Source: Davidsoniella eucalypti (taxonomy: Eukaryota; Ascomycota; Sordariomycetes; Microascales; Ceratocystidaceae). Taken from it: 38,496 nucleotides of DNA. Location of the stretch: NCBI GenBank assembly GCA_004009845.1, contig RMBW01000178.1:1-38496 (forward strand), written 5' to 3'. The notes below the pieces were generated by a model, which saw only the letters and a program-made list of their open reading frames with translations, searched no databases and was not told the DNA's origin. Shown here piece by piece: positions 20,385 to 30,177 of the stretch (within the stretch, counting starts at the first letter, position 1; each line of letters starts with the position of its first letter). Both the position numbers and the translations under genes were made by a program.

Positions 20385-20576
20385 ATGCCATCCTCATATC
20401 AACTTGGCGAGGAAGAGGCTCGCGAGGGCCTGCTGGCCAGAGAAACAGACCAGGCAGACACTGGCCATCGAGCCACTGCTGCCAGTCGCCGTGCTAGGCC
20501 CTGGATTTCAACCTGGACTAGAGTTGGCCTGGCCATGGTCTCCTGCTGCACCACGACGCCGGGCTCCCGTTCCAGC
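20385..20576 (+). other. possible 5' coding exon of the GH55 glucanase
   Basis: ATG 20385 (context GCCATGCC) opens 64 codons of GC-rich, coding-like sequence beginning MPSSYQLGEEEAREGLLARE and turning basic (ASRRARPW). They end exactly at a consensus GTAAGT donor (20577). A good acceptor (CTAAC branch site, then CTCCGCAG ending at 21258) lies 682 bases on. Joining phase 0 to phase 0 enters the glucanase frame 18 codons before its own ATG, with no stop. This would place a cytosolic, acidic-then-basic tail before the hydrophobic segment. Alternatives are a separate small gene (another acceptor, CATCAG, ends at 20656) or an upstream frame in the 5' leader. Confidence 0.35.
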
Positions 20577-21312
20577 GTAAGTGCCGTTTCTATATAACTT
20601 CGTTCCTTCCTTCTTGACTTCCGTTCCCTTCTCTCTCTCCCTTCCTCTCCCATCAGCCTCCAACGTTCTTGATCTTGCACCACATTGAGACAGAGTGTGC
20701 GTGCCTTCCGTTTCTTTCTTTGTCTTCACTTTATTCTACCGTCTTTCCCGCTTTGATTAGTGTGTTATTTATTCCATTCTGCTGTGCAGTCATTCTTTTT
20801 ATTTACCCGCCTTTTTGTGCTCGTGATATCTATCTCTTTATTTCCTTTTTTGAGGTCTCAATCTCCAATTTCCACGCAATCACCACTACCACTTTGGCCA
20901 TCCAATAGTGTTGCTGCTACCTGCTACCTGGTGTCTATTGTCTTCTTTTCTGGTCTTTTGACAAGACACCCTTCGTCTGCTTGTCTTTGTTGTTGATCGG
21001 CACCACACCTCTTGTGACCACGTTCAAAAGGTACCTCCACAACAACACCCCAACAATACACCCGCCTCCATCCCTCATGCCCTTCTCCGGATCGCTGCAT
21101 TCTCTTTGTTTCCCCAAGACACCGTGGAATGCCACTCCCTCTGCATCATCATGCAAAACAAACAACCAACTGCCGTCTTCCATAAGAAGCCGTCTGCTTC
21201 CCCGTGCTTTCTGCTCTACTTCCATGTTCTTCCTCGCTAACCCTGTGCCCCTCCGCAGAACTCTAGGAAACACCTTCGATCTCTGCTTCGAAATCCTTGC
21301 TTTGTCTTCGCC
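20577..21312 (+). promoter_or_regulatory. CT-rich leader or intron upstream of the glucanase ATG
   Basis: The stretch is rich in C and T on the plus strand (TTCCTTCC, CTCTCTCTCCC), as is common just upstream of strongly expressed fungal genes. It is either promoter plus 5' leader of the glucanase, or a long intron if the exon at 20385-20576 belongs to it. Open frames in it are hydrophobic only because of the base composition. Confidence 0.4.
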
Positions 21313-23658
21313 ATGGTTTCCTCTCTTCTGCTGACGGCCATTACGGCCCTCAGATTCTTTGCCGCCACGGCCAATGCTCTTCCTGCTGCCCCTACCTACG
21401 ACGTTTCTGCCACGGCCAACTCCACCTCCAACTGGTGGTTCTCGCAGATCAAGCGCCAGGGCACTGTTGCCTTCAGCACTGATGCTAGCAACTACACAAT
21501 CTTCCGCAATGTCAAGGACTTTGGCGCTACTGGTGATGGTACCACGGACGATACTAATGCTATCAACGAGGCTATCTCGTCAGGCAACCGCTGTGGCCAG
21601 AAGTGTGATTCTACTACCATTACACCTGCCATCATCTACTTCCCTCCTGGCACTTACCGTGTTAGCGCTCCTATCGTCATGTACTACTACTCCCAGCTCA
21701 TTGGTGATGCTGTTGATATTCCCGTCATCAAGGCTTTGTCTAGCTTTGCTGGTATGGCTGTTATGGACTCTGACCCCTATGATACTACTGGCACCAACTG
21801 GTTCACCAACCAGAACAACTTCTTCCGTCAGGTTCGCAACTTTGTCATTGATTTGACCGATCAGCCATTCAGCACCGGTGCCGGTATTCACTGGCAGGTT
21901 GCCCAGGCCACCTCGCTGCAGAACATCGAATTCAACATGCGCACTGACGGTGGCGACGAGAACAAGCAACAGGGCATCTTCATGGACAACGGCTCTGGTG
22001 GTTTCATGACTGATTTGACCTTCAACGGTGGCAACTACGGTGCTTTCCTCGGAAACCAGCAGTTCACCACCCGCAACCTGACCTTCAACAACTGCAAGAC
22101 TGCCATCTACATGAACTGGAACTGGGCTTGGACCTTCCATGGTGTGACTATCGACAACTGCGAGGTCGGCATTGATATGGGCCCTACTGCTTCCACTGGC
22201 TCGGTTCTGCTGGTTGACTCCAAGATTTCCAACACTCCCATTGGTATCCAGACCACCTACAGCACCAGCGCCAGCTTTACCAACGGTACCCTCATCATTG
22301 ACAATGTTGACATGTCTACCAACGTGCCTACTGCTGTCTTCAACCCTGATACCTCTGCTACTATCCTTGCCGGCAACCAGAAGATCTCTAGCTTCGTCCA
22401 GGGCCGCACTTATGCTGGCTCTTCTACTGGTACTGCTGTTCAGGCTACCCAGAGTGCTGCTGCCCGTCCCTCTATCCTGCTCGACTCCAACAGCCGTTTT
22501 GTTACTCGTGCCAAGCCTCAGTATGAGTCCGTTGACGTTTCTGCTTTCGTCAGCGTCAAGAGCCAGGGTGCCAAGGGTGATGGCGTTACTGACGACTCTG
22601 ATGCCATCCAAAAGATCTTTGACAGCGCCACTTCCGATCAGATCGTCTACTTTGATCACGGCGCTTACCTCGTCACCAAGACCATCGATGTCCCCAAGGA
22701 TATCAAGATCACCGGTGAGATCTGGCCCCTGATCATGGCTGGTGGTAACTCTACCTTCAAGGATCAGACCAACCCTCAGCCCGTTTTCCGTGTTGGCAAG
22801 GCCGGTGATAAGGGAAATACTGAGATCACTGAGCTCATGTTCGAGACTCTTGGCCCTCAGCCTGGCGCTGTCATGATGGAGTGGAACCTCGAGAGCGAGA
22901 CTGCTGGCGAGTCCGGCCTGTGGGATACTCACTTCCGCATCGGTGGTTCCGCTGGTACTGAACTGCAGTCTGATGCTTGCAAGAAGACCCCCAGTGTCAA
23001 CACCACTGCCAACCCTGAATGCATCGGCTCGTTCATGCTATTCCACCTTACCGAGTCTGGCTCTGCCTACCTCGAGAACACCTGGTTCTGGGTTGCTGAC
23101 CACGAACTGGATCTATCTGACCACTCTCAAATCAACATCTACAATGGCCGCGGTGTTCTCATTGAGTCCACGAAGGGCGCTTGGCTATGGGGTACTAGCT
23201 CGGAGCACAATGTTATGTACAACTACCAGCTCTCCAACGCCAAGAACGTCTTCATGGGACTCATCCAGACTGAGACTGCCTACTTCCAGGGCAACCCATC
23301 CGCTCTCGAGCCTTTCAGCGTTAACACTGAGTACAATGACCCCGACTTTGAGAAGCTATGCGCCGGTGATGAGACTTGCACCCGCACTCTGGGTCTTCGC
23401 AGCGTTGACTCTTCGGATGTTCTCGTTTACGGTGCTGGCCTTTACAGTTTCTTTGATAACTACTCGCAGACCTGCCTTGACACTGAAAATTGCCAGCGCG
23501 ATATGATCCGCTTGGAGAATAGCAGCCTGACTCTGTACGGCCTGACGACCAAGGCTGCCACCAACATGGTTGTACTTGATGGCACTGCCGCTGCCCTCCA
23601 GAAGGACAACACCAACGTCTTCGGCTCCGCCGTAGCACTGTTCTCTGCCTCTGGTTAG
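21313..23658 (+). CDS. GH55 exo-beta-1,3-glucanase, secreted
   Basis: It releases glucose from the ends of beta-1,3-glucan in the cell wall or extracellular glucan. The uninterrupted frame of 781 residues has the usual fungal GH55 length. There is a signal peptide (residues 1 to about 22, ending TANA before LPAAP) and a KR site at 47-48 suited to Kex2 processing. Two tandem pectate-lyase-like beta-helix domains each start with the same motif: VKDFGATGDGTTDDTNAI near residue 66 and VKSQGAKGDGVTDDSDAI near 413. The GTSSEHNVMYNYQ block (Glu631) probably contains the general acid, by analogy with other GH55 enzymes. Many N-glycosylation sequons are seen. Codon use is strongly biased to C-ending codons, unlike the neighbours, suggesting high expression. 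The start context GCCATGG is good. A longer membrane-anchored form is possible (see 20385-20576). Confidence 0.95.
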   Translation: MVSSLLLTAITALRFFAATANALPAAPTYDVSATANSTSNWWFSQIKRQGTVAFSTDASNYTIFRNVKDFGATGDGTTDDTNAINEAISSGNRCGQKCDSTTITPAIIYFPPGTYRVSAPIVMYYYSQLIGDAVDIPVIKALSSFAGMAVMDSDPYDTTGTNWFTNQNNFFRQVRNFVIDLTDQPFSTGAGIHWQVAQATSLQNIEFNMRTDGGDENKQQGIFMDNGSGGFMTDLTFNGGNYGAFLGNQQFTTRNLTFNNCKTAIYMNWNWAWTFHGVTIDNCEVGIDMGPTASTGSVLLVDSKISNTPIGIQTTYSTSASFTNGTLIIDNVDMSTNVPTAVFNPDTSATILAGNQKISSFVQGRTYAGSSTGTAVQATQSAAARPSILLDSNSRFVTRAKPQYESVDVSAFVSVKSQGAKGDGVTDDSDAIQKIFDSATSDQIVYFDHGAYLVTKTIDVPKDIKITGEIWPLIMAGGNSTFKDQTNPQPVFRVGKAGDKGNTEITELMFETLGPQPGAVMMEWNLESETAGESGLWDTHFRIGGSAGTELQSDACKKTPSVNTTANPECIGSFMLFHLTESGSAYLENTWFWVADHELDLSDHSQINIYNGRGVLIESTKGAWLWGTSSEHNVMYNYQLSNAKNVFMGLIQTETAYFQGNPSALEPFSVNTEYNDPDFEKLCAGDETCTRTLGLRSVDSSDVLVYGAGLYSFFDNYSQTCLDTENCQRDMIRLENSSLTLYGLTTKAATNMVVLDGTAAALQKDNTNVFGSAVALFSASG

Positions 23659-24641
23659 AAGAAGAAACAGGCATAAATGGCTTGACGTCTTATTGGCTGG
23701 CCTGGCTGGTTCTATTTGCTTTTTTTAATTTTATTGTTATCAAATTAGGATTCATTGTGGATTCCTTTTTTACGTTTTTTATGTTTTTCTTCACTTTTCG
23801 GGTATCATATAGACAACTTTGTCTTTTGATCTTTCGATTAGTTGCTGTTTGGGCTTTCTTTATTTAGTCTTGACATTTCATTTCTCAGTCACTCCTTTCC
23901 TTCATTCTTAAATCTAAGGATGTTATTATTTTCGGGTTGGACGTTTTGATTTTTTATCCACTTGGCTCTATCTTTCTCATTTCTTTATCATACTCGGTCC
24001 TAGTTGACTGTAGGTTTCATGCCTTTTTCTGCATACAATCCCATTTTTCCACTCCTGAATAGCAGGTATTTTCAATTTAGCTGGGAACCTAATCGGCTTT
24101 TCTCTAACACATTATTTTTGTTACCGTGAATTTCTCTTTTGATATTGTGAATATTGTTGCCTTGGATTAGGCGTGTAAGTTGGCTATTGTGGAAGGAGCT
24201 AGAAGAACCCAAACTAAGCTAATGACAAAGCGCCACATTGAGTGTAGTTGTGGCGTTTTGTTCTTCACAGCCACATTTGATGTGGACCAAATGACGTTCT
24301 GATGCCATAAGAGCTCACATGCTGCTGTTTCAAGAATGGAAGGTGCACCTAATAGAGCTCTACTTGCTTCTTAATCCGATCCAGAAAAAAGGGCTTTAAG
24401 TTTTCTATTTCAACTTCCCTTTTTTCTTTTTGGTTTCTTTTGCCCTCTTGCTATTCAATCATAGATCTCATCGCGGATAAGAAATAACCTTTTATCTTAT
24501 TTTACAACGTTAAACATAATGAACCGAATTGTTGTCGACCTCGCCTGAGCTCACATCGTTTATTCCGGGATTTGAATGCCATAATTCCCGGCTAATATAC
24601 CAATTTACATTTACAATATTTACCTTTTTAACTACATCGCG
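23659..24641. other. intergenic region between the glucanase and the FIT/SCS3 gene
   Basis: T-rich sequence just after the glucanase stop fits its 3' untranslated region. The rest is AT-rich with no gene; the distal part should be the promoter of the next gene. Confidence 0.6.
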
Positions 24642-25770
24642 ATGGACGACAATCCGACAAGAACCGCACGTTCGCGCTCGCGAGCTGAAGTTTCGCCTAT
24701 CGAAGACCGTACCAATACGTCTCTTCCGTCCAAAGCCGCCGCCCCATCTTCAGTCCTGTCCGCCTCACCTCTTCTCCTCACCAGCCGCGAACTTGCCATA
24801 TACCTGATCTTCCCCGGCCTGTTAATATTCGGCGGTCTATATTCCGTTCTTTCGCCGAGTCTCCGCGACAGCGCGTACGACCATGTAACACAAAGCCATG
24901 CTCAACACGCGCTTCCATCCTACTTTGCCTCCAAGCGCAACGTATTCAACCGATTCTTCGTCAAAGTAGGCTGGGCGTGGGTGACGGCAGCCATCACCTC
25001 GTTTGCTCTGTTGAGTCCCACCCTCGGTGGTGCGCTGGGTAGTAGTGATCGGGCGGCGTTGTTACGTCGTGGACGTGTGTTGGTGCGCTACTTGGCGATT
25101 ACGGGTGCGTGGGTGGCTACGACGCAGTGGTTCTTCGGACCGCCATTGATCGATAGATCATTCCGCTGGAGCGGTGGGAAATGCCATCCCGAGTCTTCGT
25201 TTAGCGCTGCGGGCGTGTTGTTGTTGGATAAAGCGACGCGGGAAGCTTCCAAGGCAACAGAGGCTCTAGCTACAGCAGCTGAAACGCTGTTGTTCACCGC
25301 GGTGGAGTGTAAGCGGGCTGGTGGACGGTGGTATGGTGGCCATGATATCTCGGGCCATGTGTTTTTGCTGGTCCTGGGTTCTGGGTTCTTGTTGCAGGAG
25401 GTCGGTTGGGTGCTCTGGCCGCGAGAACGCAGAGTGCTCGTCAAAGCGAATGGTGAGACTCATAGTGTCGAGGGCCAGAGATTCACTACGTCATTGGGAT
25501 ATACGGGCAAGTTTGCGCTTGGCGTAGTTGCTCTGAATCTATGGATGCTATTGATGACGGCGATTTACTTCCATACGTGGTTTGAGAAGGTAAATATCTT
25601 CTTATTTTATCATCCTTTTGCAGTTGGTTTTTTTTTTCTTGTACTAACATGTTTTGTTTGTCTAGCTTACTGGTCTTCTGACTGCTACCATGTCGTTGTA
25701 CATTGTCTACATAGTTCCTCGTTTTGTGCCGGCTTGGAGATCGATTGTTGGAGTTCCAGGCTTAGATTAG
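24642..25770 (+). CDS. SCS3: FIT/Scs3 family endoplasmic reticulum membrane protein
   Basis: FIT2/Scs3 proteins are ER membrane enzymes that cleave fatty acyl-CoA diphosphate bonds and are needed for normal lipid-droplet budding and ER lipid balance. Exon 1 is 24642-25589 and exon 2 is 25666-25770. The 76-nt phase-0 intron (GTAAAT to TCTAG, CTAAC branch site near 25643) gives 350 residues. A charged N-terminus precedes several hydrophobic helices (ELAIYLIFPGLLIFGGLYSV near residue 49, and others near 109, 152, 238 and 294). Family signatures are FFGPPLIDR and the GGHDISGH motif with His239, plus YFHTWFEK with His311. These correspond to the two essential His residues of FIT2. Exon 2 adds the last membrane segment and a short tail ending at TAG 25768-25770. 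Confidence 0.9.
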
Positions 25771-26714
25771 ACCACCAAACGACTGACGATGGGCTTGTAT
25801 TGTTATGATATATGAATGTATAGTACTGGTTCAATAAATGTAGATTTTTATATTAGACAGTGTAACCTGGATCTAACATGAATGTTGGATCATGACATGA
25901 CCTGTGCTACAACTATGCACAAGTATGCCCAAGGGTAAAACTATTCTCTAGGTTTTCTCTTTGGAAGTGTACTTCTATTCAACTTTTAACAAGGCAAGCA
26001 AAAACAAGTTAAAAACAAGCTAATATGTTACGAGGCCACGAGACTAGTCAAGGCTACATACAATGCTCTTACTTAAAAGCCTGTGAAGTTTGCCATTCTG
26101 ATATTGCTAGGCTCTTGATTGCCAGGCGATTAATTGAGAAGGGTGCAGATATTGATAACTATAAGACCTCACCTATCAGTAATAAAGATCTATTTGCATT
26201 TAGACAGTGTTGGTTTTTTTCTTCCATTTTTTTCTGGTAAGCTTTGGTTATATTTATTGTATGAACAATAAACAGGGTTTTGGTACGGCTTTTGTTGATA
26301 GTCCTTGTTAGTTGTTTTGAATTCTTATCATACTATGTGCGTATCGCGTCTTCCTGAGTGGCCCACTTTACTGTATACCTTTCATCATCATCTGGTAGTC
26401 CTCCTAGTAAGCCTAACAAGTTCAAGATAAAGTCCTGGCACAGGAATGTTTGATACATTCCACCTGTTTAGCCTTAACTATTTCAGGTTTTTGCATGTTG
26501 CTTAAACATTCCATGAAAGTGACATGTAGAATAATTCTTTTGGACCCACAAACAGAAAAGACCAAGTAGAAGGCAGCATTCCTTTCGGCAGGCTTGATAT
26601 CATCGAGTGATACGATAAGAGCTTCCATCAAGGTTATGATGATGTTTCTGGCAACCACACACACCTAATATAATATCACATAAATAAATAGTTATATCAA
26701 CCACGGTTAGCACC
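25771..26714. other. intergenic region with an ankyrin-like remnant
   Basis: AT-rich DNA between two plus-strand genes. Apart from the ankyrin-like piece at 26025-26240 it holds an unrecognised 80-codon minus-strand frame (26422-26664). The last stretch should contain the promoter of the Ap4A phosphorylase gene. Confidence 0.5.
26025..26240 (+). pseudogene. ankyrin-repeat remnant
   Basis: A 71-codon frame contains ACEVCHSDIARLLI and LIEKGADIDNYKTSP. These match the helix and loop signatures of ankyrin repeats (a GH-x-DIARLLI-type helix and the IEKGADI turn). Only about one and a half repeats are readable, with an apparent small insertion between them, and no start or other domains. It is probably the relic of one of the many ankyrin genes of filamentous fungi. 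Confidence 0.45.
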
Positions 26715-27847
26715 ATGACTTCAATTGCTAAAGCTCCGTCAAACCTGCCGCAGCTTGTCACTGCCGCATTTGGGCGTGCTCGTGCAAACAACGACCTCTT
26801 CTTTTTCCCCACTCAAGTTGCGGTTCTCGATACAGGCGCCGCCCAGGTCTGTATCCCGCCAACACTTTGCCTCATTATTTCATCTTGACACTCTCTCGTG
26901 CACTTTTTTGATACTAACAACTATTTAATATCTTCCCATCTTCGCTATAGATCCAGCTCCGCTTCGCCCCGTCACTTGCCAATAAACCCAAAGGCGGACC
27001 TCAGCCTTCGTCTACTGCAGACTCTCCAACAGCGCCTTTTGACCCGTTCGCAACACCGCCTGCCGCGCTGCGCATCGTCGATCTTGCGCCGAACTATCCT
27101 CATTTCCTCGTGCTGAACAAATTCGCCGTCGCACCAGAACATTTCATCCTGGCAACTGCGGCCTGGAAGAGCCAAGAGGATGTTCTCGAAGCCGTCGATG
27201 TCGCTGCGGCCTATGCCTGTGTCGATGCGTATGCTAGCGCTTCTTCGACCGGTGGAAATCTAGGCTCCGATGGCACGGAGGGTGGTGATGGTGGCAAAGA
27301 ACCGGGTGTTTTTGTCTTTTTCAACGGCGGGAGATATTCCGGAGCGTCGCAGCCTCACCGGCATTTACAGCTTCTACCGATATCGAGTCTCTACGATGGA
27401 TTGCCGCCAGACACGACCTGGAGACCACTCATCCACACCCTATCTAACCCACAGGCAGCCCAAACACTTCCATTCTCTGTATTCTCGGAAAACGTAGTGC
27501 ATGGCCAGACTAATGAGTCTCTATATAGCACATATATGCGCCTGTACACTCAGGCTTGCAAAGCCGTCCTTGGTCCCGATGTTGATGTGCCCAGTATCGG
27601 CAAGGCTCTCATCAGTTATAACTTCTCCATGACGAGGTCGGTTATGGCCATTTGTCCCCGACTAGCAGAAGGCTCCGATATTTCCCTCGGAAACGGAACT
27701 GGAAAGGTCCAGTTAAATGGTACCGTCTTGGCTGGAACGGCGCTGGTCAAAAATGAAGCCGAGTGGCTTGCTTTGCGTGAGAACCCTGCAACCCTCAATA
27801 AAGTTCTTGAGACAATTGGCCTATCGAATAAACGAGTTAAGCTATGA
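26715..27847 (+). CDS. APA2: Ap4A phosphorylase (ATP adenylyltransferase), Apa1/Apa2 type
   Basis: It cleaves diadenosine tetraphosphate with phosphate to ADP and ATP, controlling dinucleotide levels. Exon 1 is 26715-26846 (44 codons) and exon 2 is 26951-27847. The phase-0 intron of 104 nt runs from GTCTGT to CTATAG, with a CTAAC branch site near 26915. The product is 342 residues, close to the yeast proteins. The N-terminal part has the family stretch NDLFFFPTQ. The centre carries NYPHFLVLNKFAVAPEHFIL and the HIT-like catalytic motif SQPHRHLQLLP with His180-x-His182-x-Gln184. The C-terminal domain contains SYNFSMTRSVMAICPR. A Gly-rich insert (GGNLGSDGTEGGDGGKE) near residues 145-161 looks like a species-specific loop. 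The start context CACCATGAC is good. Confidence 0.92.
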
Positions 27848-28414
27848 TTCACAAGATCTCATATGTCCTATTAGTCTCAAATGACAACAAGTAGAACAAA
27901 CAAAACATCATTGGATAAATAGAAATATCGTGCAGCAAAATTACAATAATATAACACTAGCGAGTCCAAAACAAGAAATGAATAACTCGAATAAAAAAAA
28001 CAAGATTCAACAAAAATAACACAAATATCCAACCATCAATATTAGTCCGAGCCATAATTGCTGCCAAAAAACCCCCACATGGTGACTCTACACCATAGCA
28101 CTCTTTTTTCTACTGTCAAATGCAATTGATAACCTGTTTACCCATGGACCAACTAGCGGTAGCACATAAGATGTCTTGTGTTATGGCGACATCGTCGTTT
28201 TGCACAACCGCAAAATGAAAAATGCCAACGCTGAAAGGTCATACTCTTACTTGCAAGTGCCATCCTCAACAGTAAGCTCTTAATTATCAAGATCATTCTA
28301 AAAAGAATATCTCAAAAGTTTAAAAGTCTCACGTGGGAATATGCTAGTACGGCCGCATGGGAAACATGATCCTTGAACTAAAGTTCTAAAAGGAACGACA
28401 CTGACATGACAAGT
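27848..28414. other. convergent intergenic region
   Basis: AT-rich DNA between the 3' ends of the Ap4A phosphorylase gene and the Myb-like gene. It has A-rich runs suited to poly(A) signals on both sides. No gene is seen. Confidence 0.65.
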
Positions 28415-30177
28415 TTAATGCATAGAACTTATGCCAGCCATACCAGACATACCAATCTCAACCAGTTCGTCCCACTTCTTTCGGCAGGTAGCGTTGCCAA
28501 AGGTATACGAGCCGCCATGATCAACGATGTACTCAGAAACCCTTTTCCACGAAACCTTACCTGCCTCAGCAGCACGATGGCCACCCATCATTTCGACACA
28601 ATCTTTTAGAAGCGTAATCTGAGTAAATAAAAATAGTCGTTAGCATCATGGTATACATAAGTGAATGAGAAGAAATAGAGCAAGAAAATGTGTAAAACTT
28701 ACATCAATGTCGTGCCACTCCGGCTTGCGTACACGAGCCTCTTTACTCTTAGTGAGTGTGCGGAAACGACCACGTAGAGTCGATTCTGCCTCCGTAAATT
28801 TACCCACCATGCGAATTTCACGATAGGTCATGCCGCTTAACTTGGCACGCACGAGAAAACTGTCTTGTTCCCGGCGGAGGGCTTGGTTTACCTTAGAAAC
28901 CCGGCCTTCGCGCATGGGAGGATACCACGAAGTAGATGAGCGAGAGTGGCTCGATCCACTTACCTGCGTCATGCCACTTCGTGAACCATAGTTGATATGC
29001 TGGGGTGAGAAATGACGTAGAGCTGTGTCTGGGAGAACTTTGCAATTACGCTGGCCACGACTAAATGTAACTTCTTCGTCGGAAATTCGTGTCTGGTGTT
29101 CACCTTGCTGGTGTTGATGGAAACATTGGTGCTGTTGCTGCTCAATTCCCATTCCAATAGGCATAAGAGATGAGTTATGAATGGAAGAAAACGAACCATT
29201 CGACGATGCCATCGACATTATGGGTGATGGGGCTGGGATAATATGTACCTGAGGGGCCATTGTCACAGAGTTCAACTCACGTTCTTGCCAGCTTGAAGGA
29301 GGAAGAGACATGGCTGCGTTCACATCATTCATGTGATCCGTTTCGTAGCACATGTTCATAAAGGCGGCTTGACTTCCTAGACTACCAAAGGAGGAAGCTG
29401 GACTATTCGCGTTATTTGCAAGTGAATAAGGCGAAGAGGCCATGGAGTTATCATGAACGTAAAGCCGAAGGTCTTGGGGAGCAAGACCCATATTGACGTT
29501 AGGACCAAAAACTTGATCGACATATGGTGACGGAGTCGGAGCTGACTCCCTGTTGAAGGTATCTTGTATGGGAACAATAAGACGTGTAGGCTCAGGCGAC
29601 CATCCCATGCTGTTGCTACGTGACGGAAACAACATATTTGGTACATGCTCTATCTTTCCAGTATAGATTCCATCATGGTCCACCGAGCTAGTCACAGAAG
29701 AAATAGTCTCGCTCGTGTAGATATTCCCCTGTTTAGACTGTTGGTATGTTAGCGTAATTCTTTTATTGAATTATGGAGTGCCTCTACAACGTCTTCGGTA
29801 GTCTTCAATCAAAGTCTTGATATGATGAGATCGTAAAGCAACCTGATACTCCTGGTAAAGATACAATAGAAGGGTACATACTTCATGATATGGCGCCATA
29901 GCACTGTACATCTCAGACCAAGTGTAGTCCATTTTACGTAGACCGGGAAGGGGCTTATGGCTTTGAATGATAGAGACCTTATAGGGCGGCGAGGAATCAC
30001 TCTCAGTAGTGGGCTATACAGTATGTGTTAGCTTTCTTGCCATATAATACTTATAAGCAGCGTGAGTACCTCTTCGAGGCTACTTTTGATTTTTTTAAAA
30101 AAAAGTGGTATTGTATTAGGAGAAGAGAAAGAGGTGATTAGAAAAGGTAATCTTACCATTATAATTGCTGAAGCCAT
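28415..30177 (-). CDS. Myb/SANT-like DNA-binding protein, four exons
   Basis: Exons on the minus strand are 30177-30157 (7 codons), 30013-29882 (44), 29737-28703 (345) and 28618-28415 (67 plus stop). All junctions are phase 0, with donors GTAAGA, GTATGT and GTAAGT and CTAAC-type branch sites. The product is 463 residues. The first 330 are low in structure and rich in Ser, Asn, Met and Pro, with a Gln/His patch near 250-266. From about residue 338 comes the conserved fungal block: LRREQDSFLVRAKLSGMTYR, ESTLRGRFRTLTKSKEARVR, KPEWHDID, then across the last intron LLKDCVEMMGG, KVSWKRVSEYI and GNATCRKKWDEL. These fit two helix-turn-helix units of Myb/SANT type with spaced Trp residues, so a nuclear transcription regulator is likely. 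A GTATGT near 28456 with an acceptor near 28401 could give an alternative C-terminus. Confidence 0.75.

Noticed and set aside
20657..20908. hydrophobic open frame that could be spliced to the exon at 20385-20576
   Set aside because: It is made of C/T-rich sequence that encodes Phe, Leu, Ser and Pro in any frame, so the membrane-like look is compositional. It remains only as an alternative acceptor.
21580..22932. 450-codon open frame on the minus strand inside the glucanase gene
   Set aside because: It is antisense to a well-supported GH55 frame whose strong codon bias removes stop codons on the other strand. The product is low-complexity (Val, Gly, Leu, Ser) with no family features.
29890..29899. 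ATGGCGCCAT, a match to the CYS3/MetR sulfur-regulator consensus ATGRYRYCAT
   Set aside because: It lies within coding exon 2 of the Myb-like gene and far from the sconB-like gene. One palindrome in coding sequence is not evidence of regulation.
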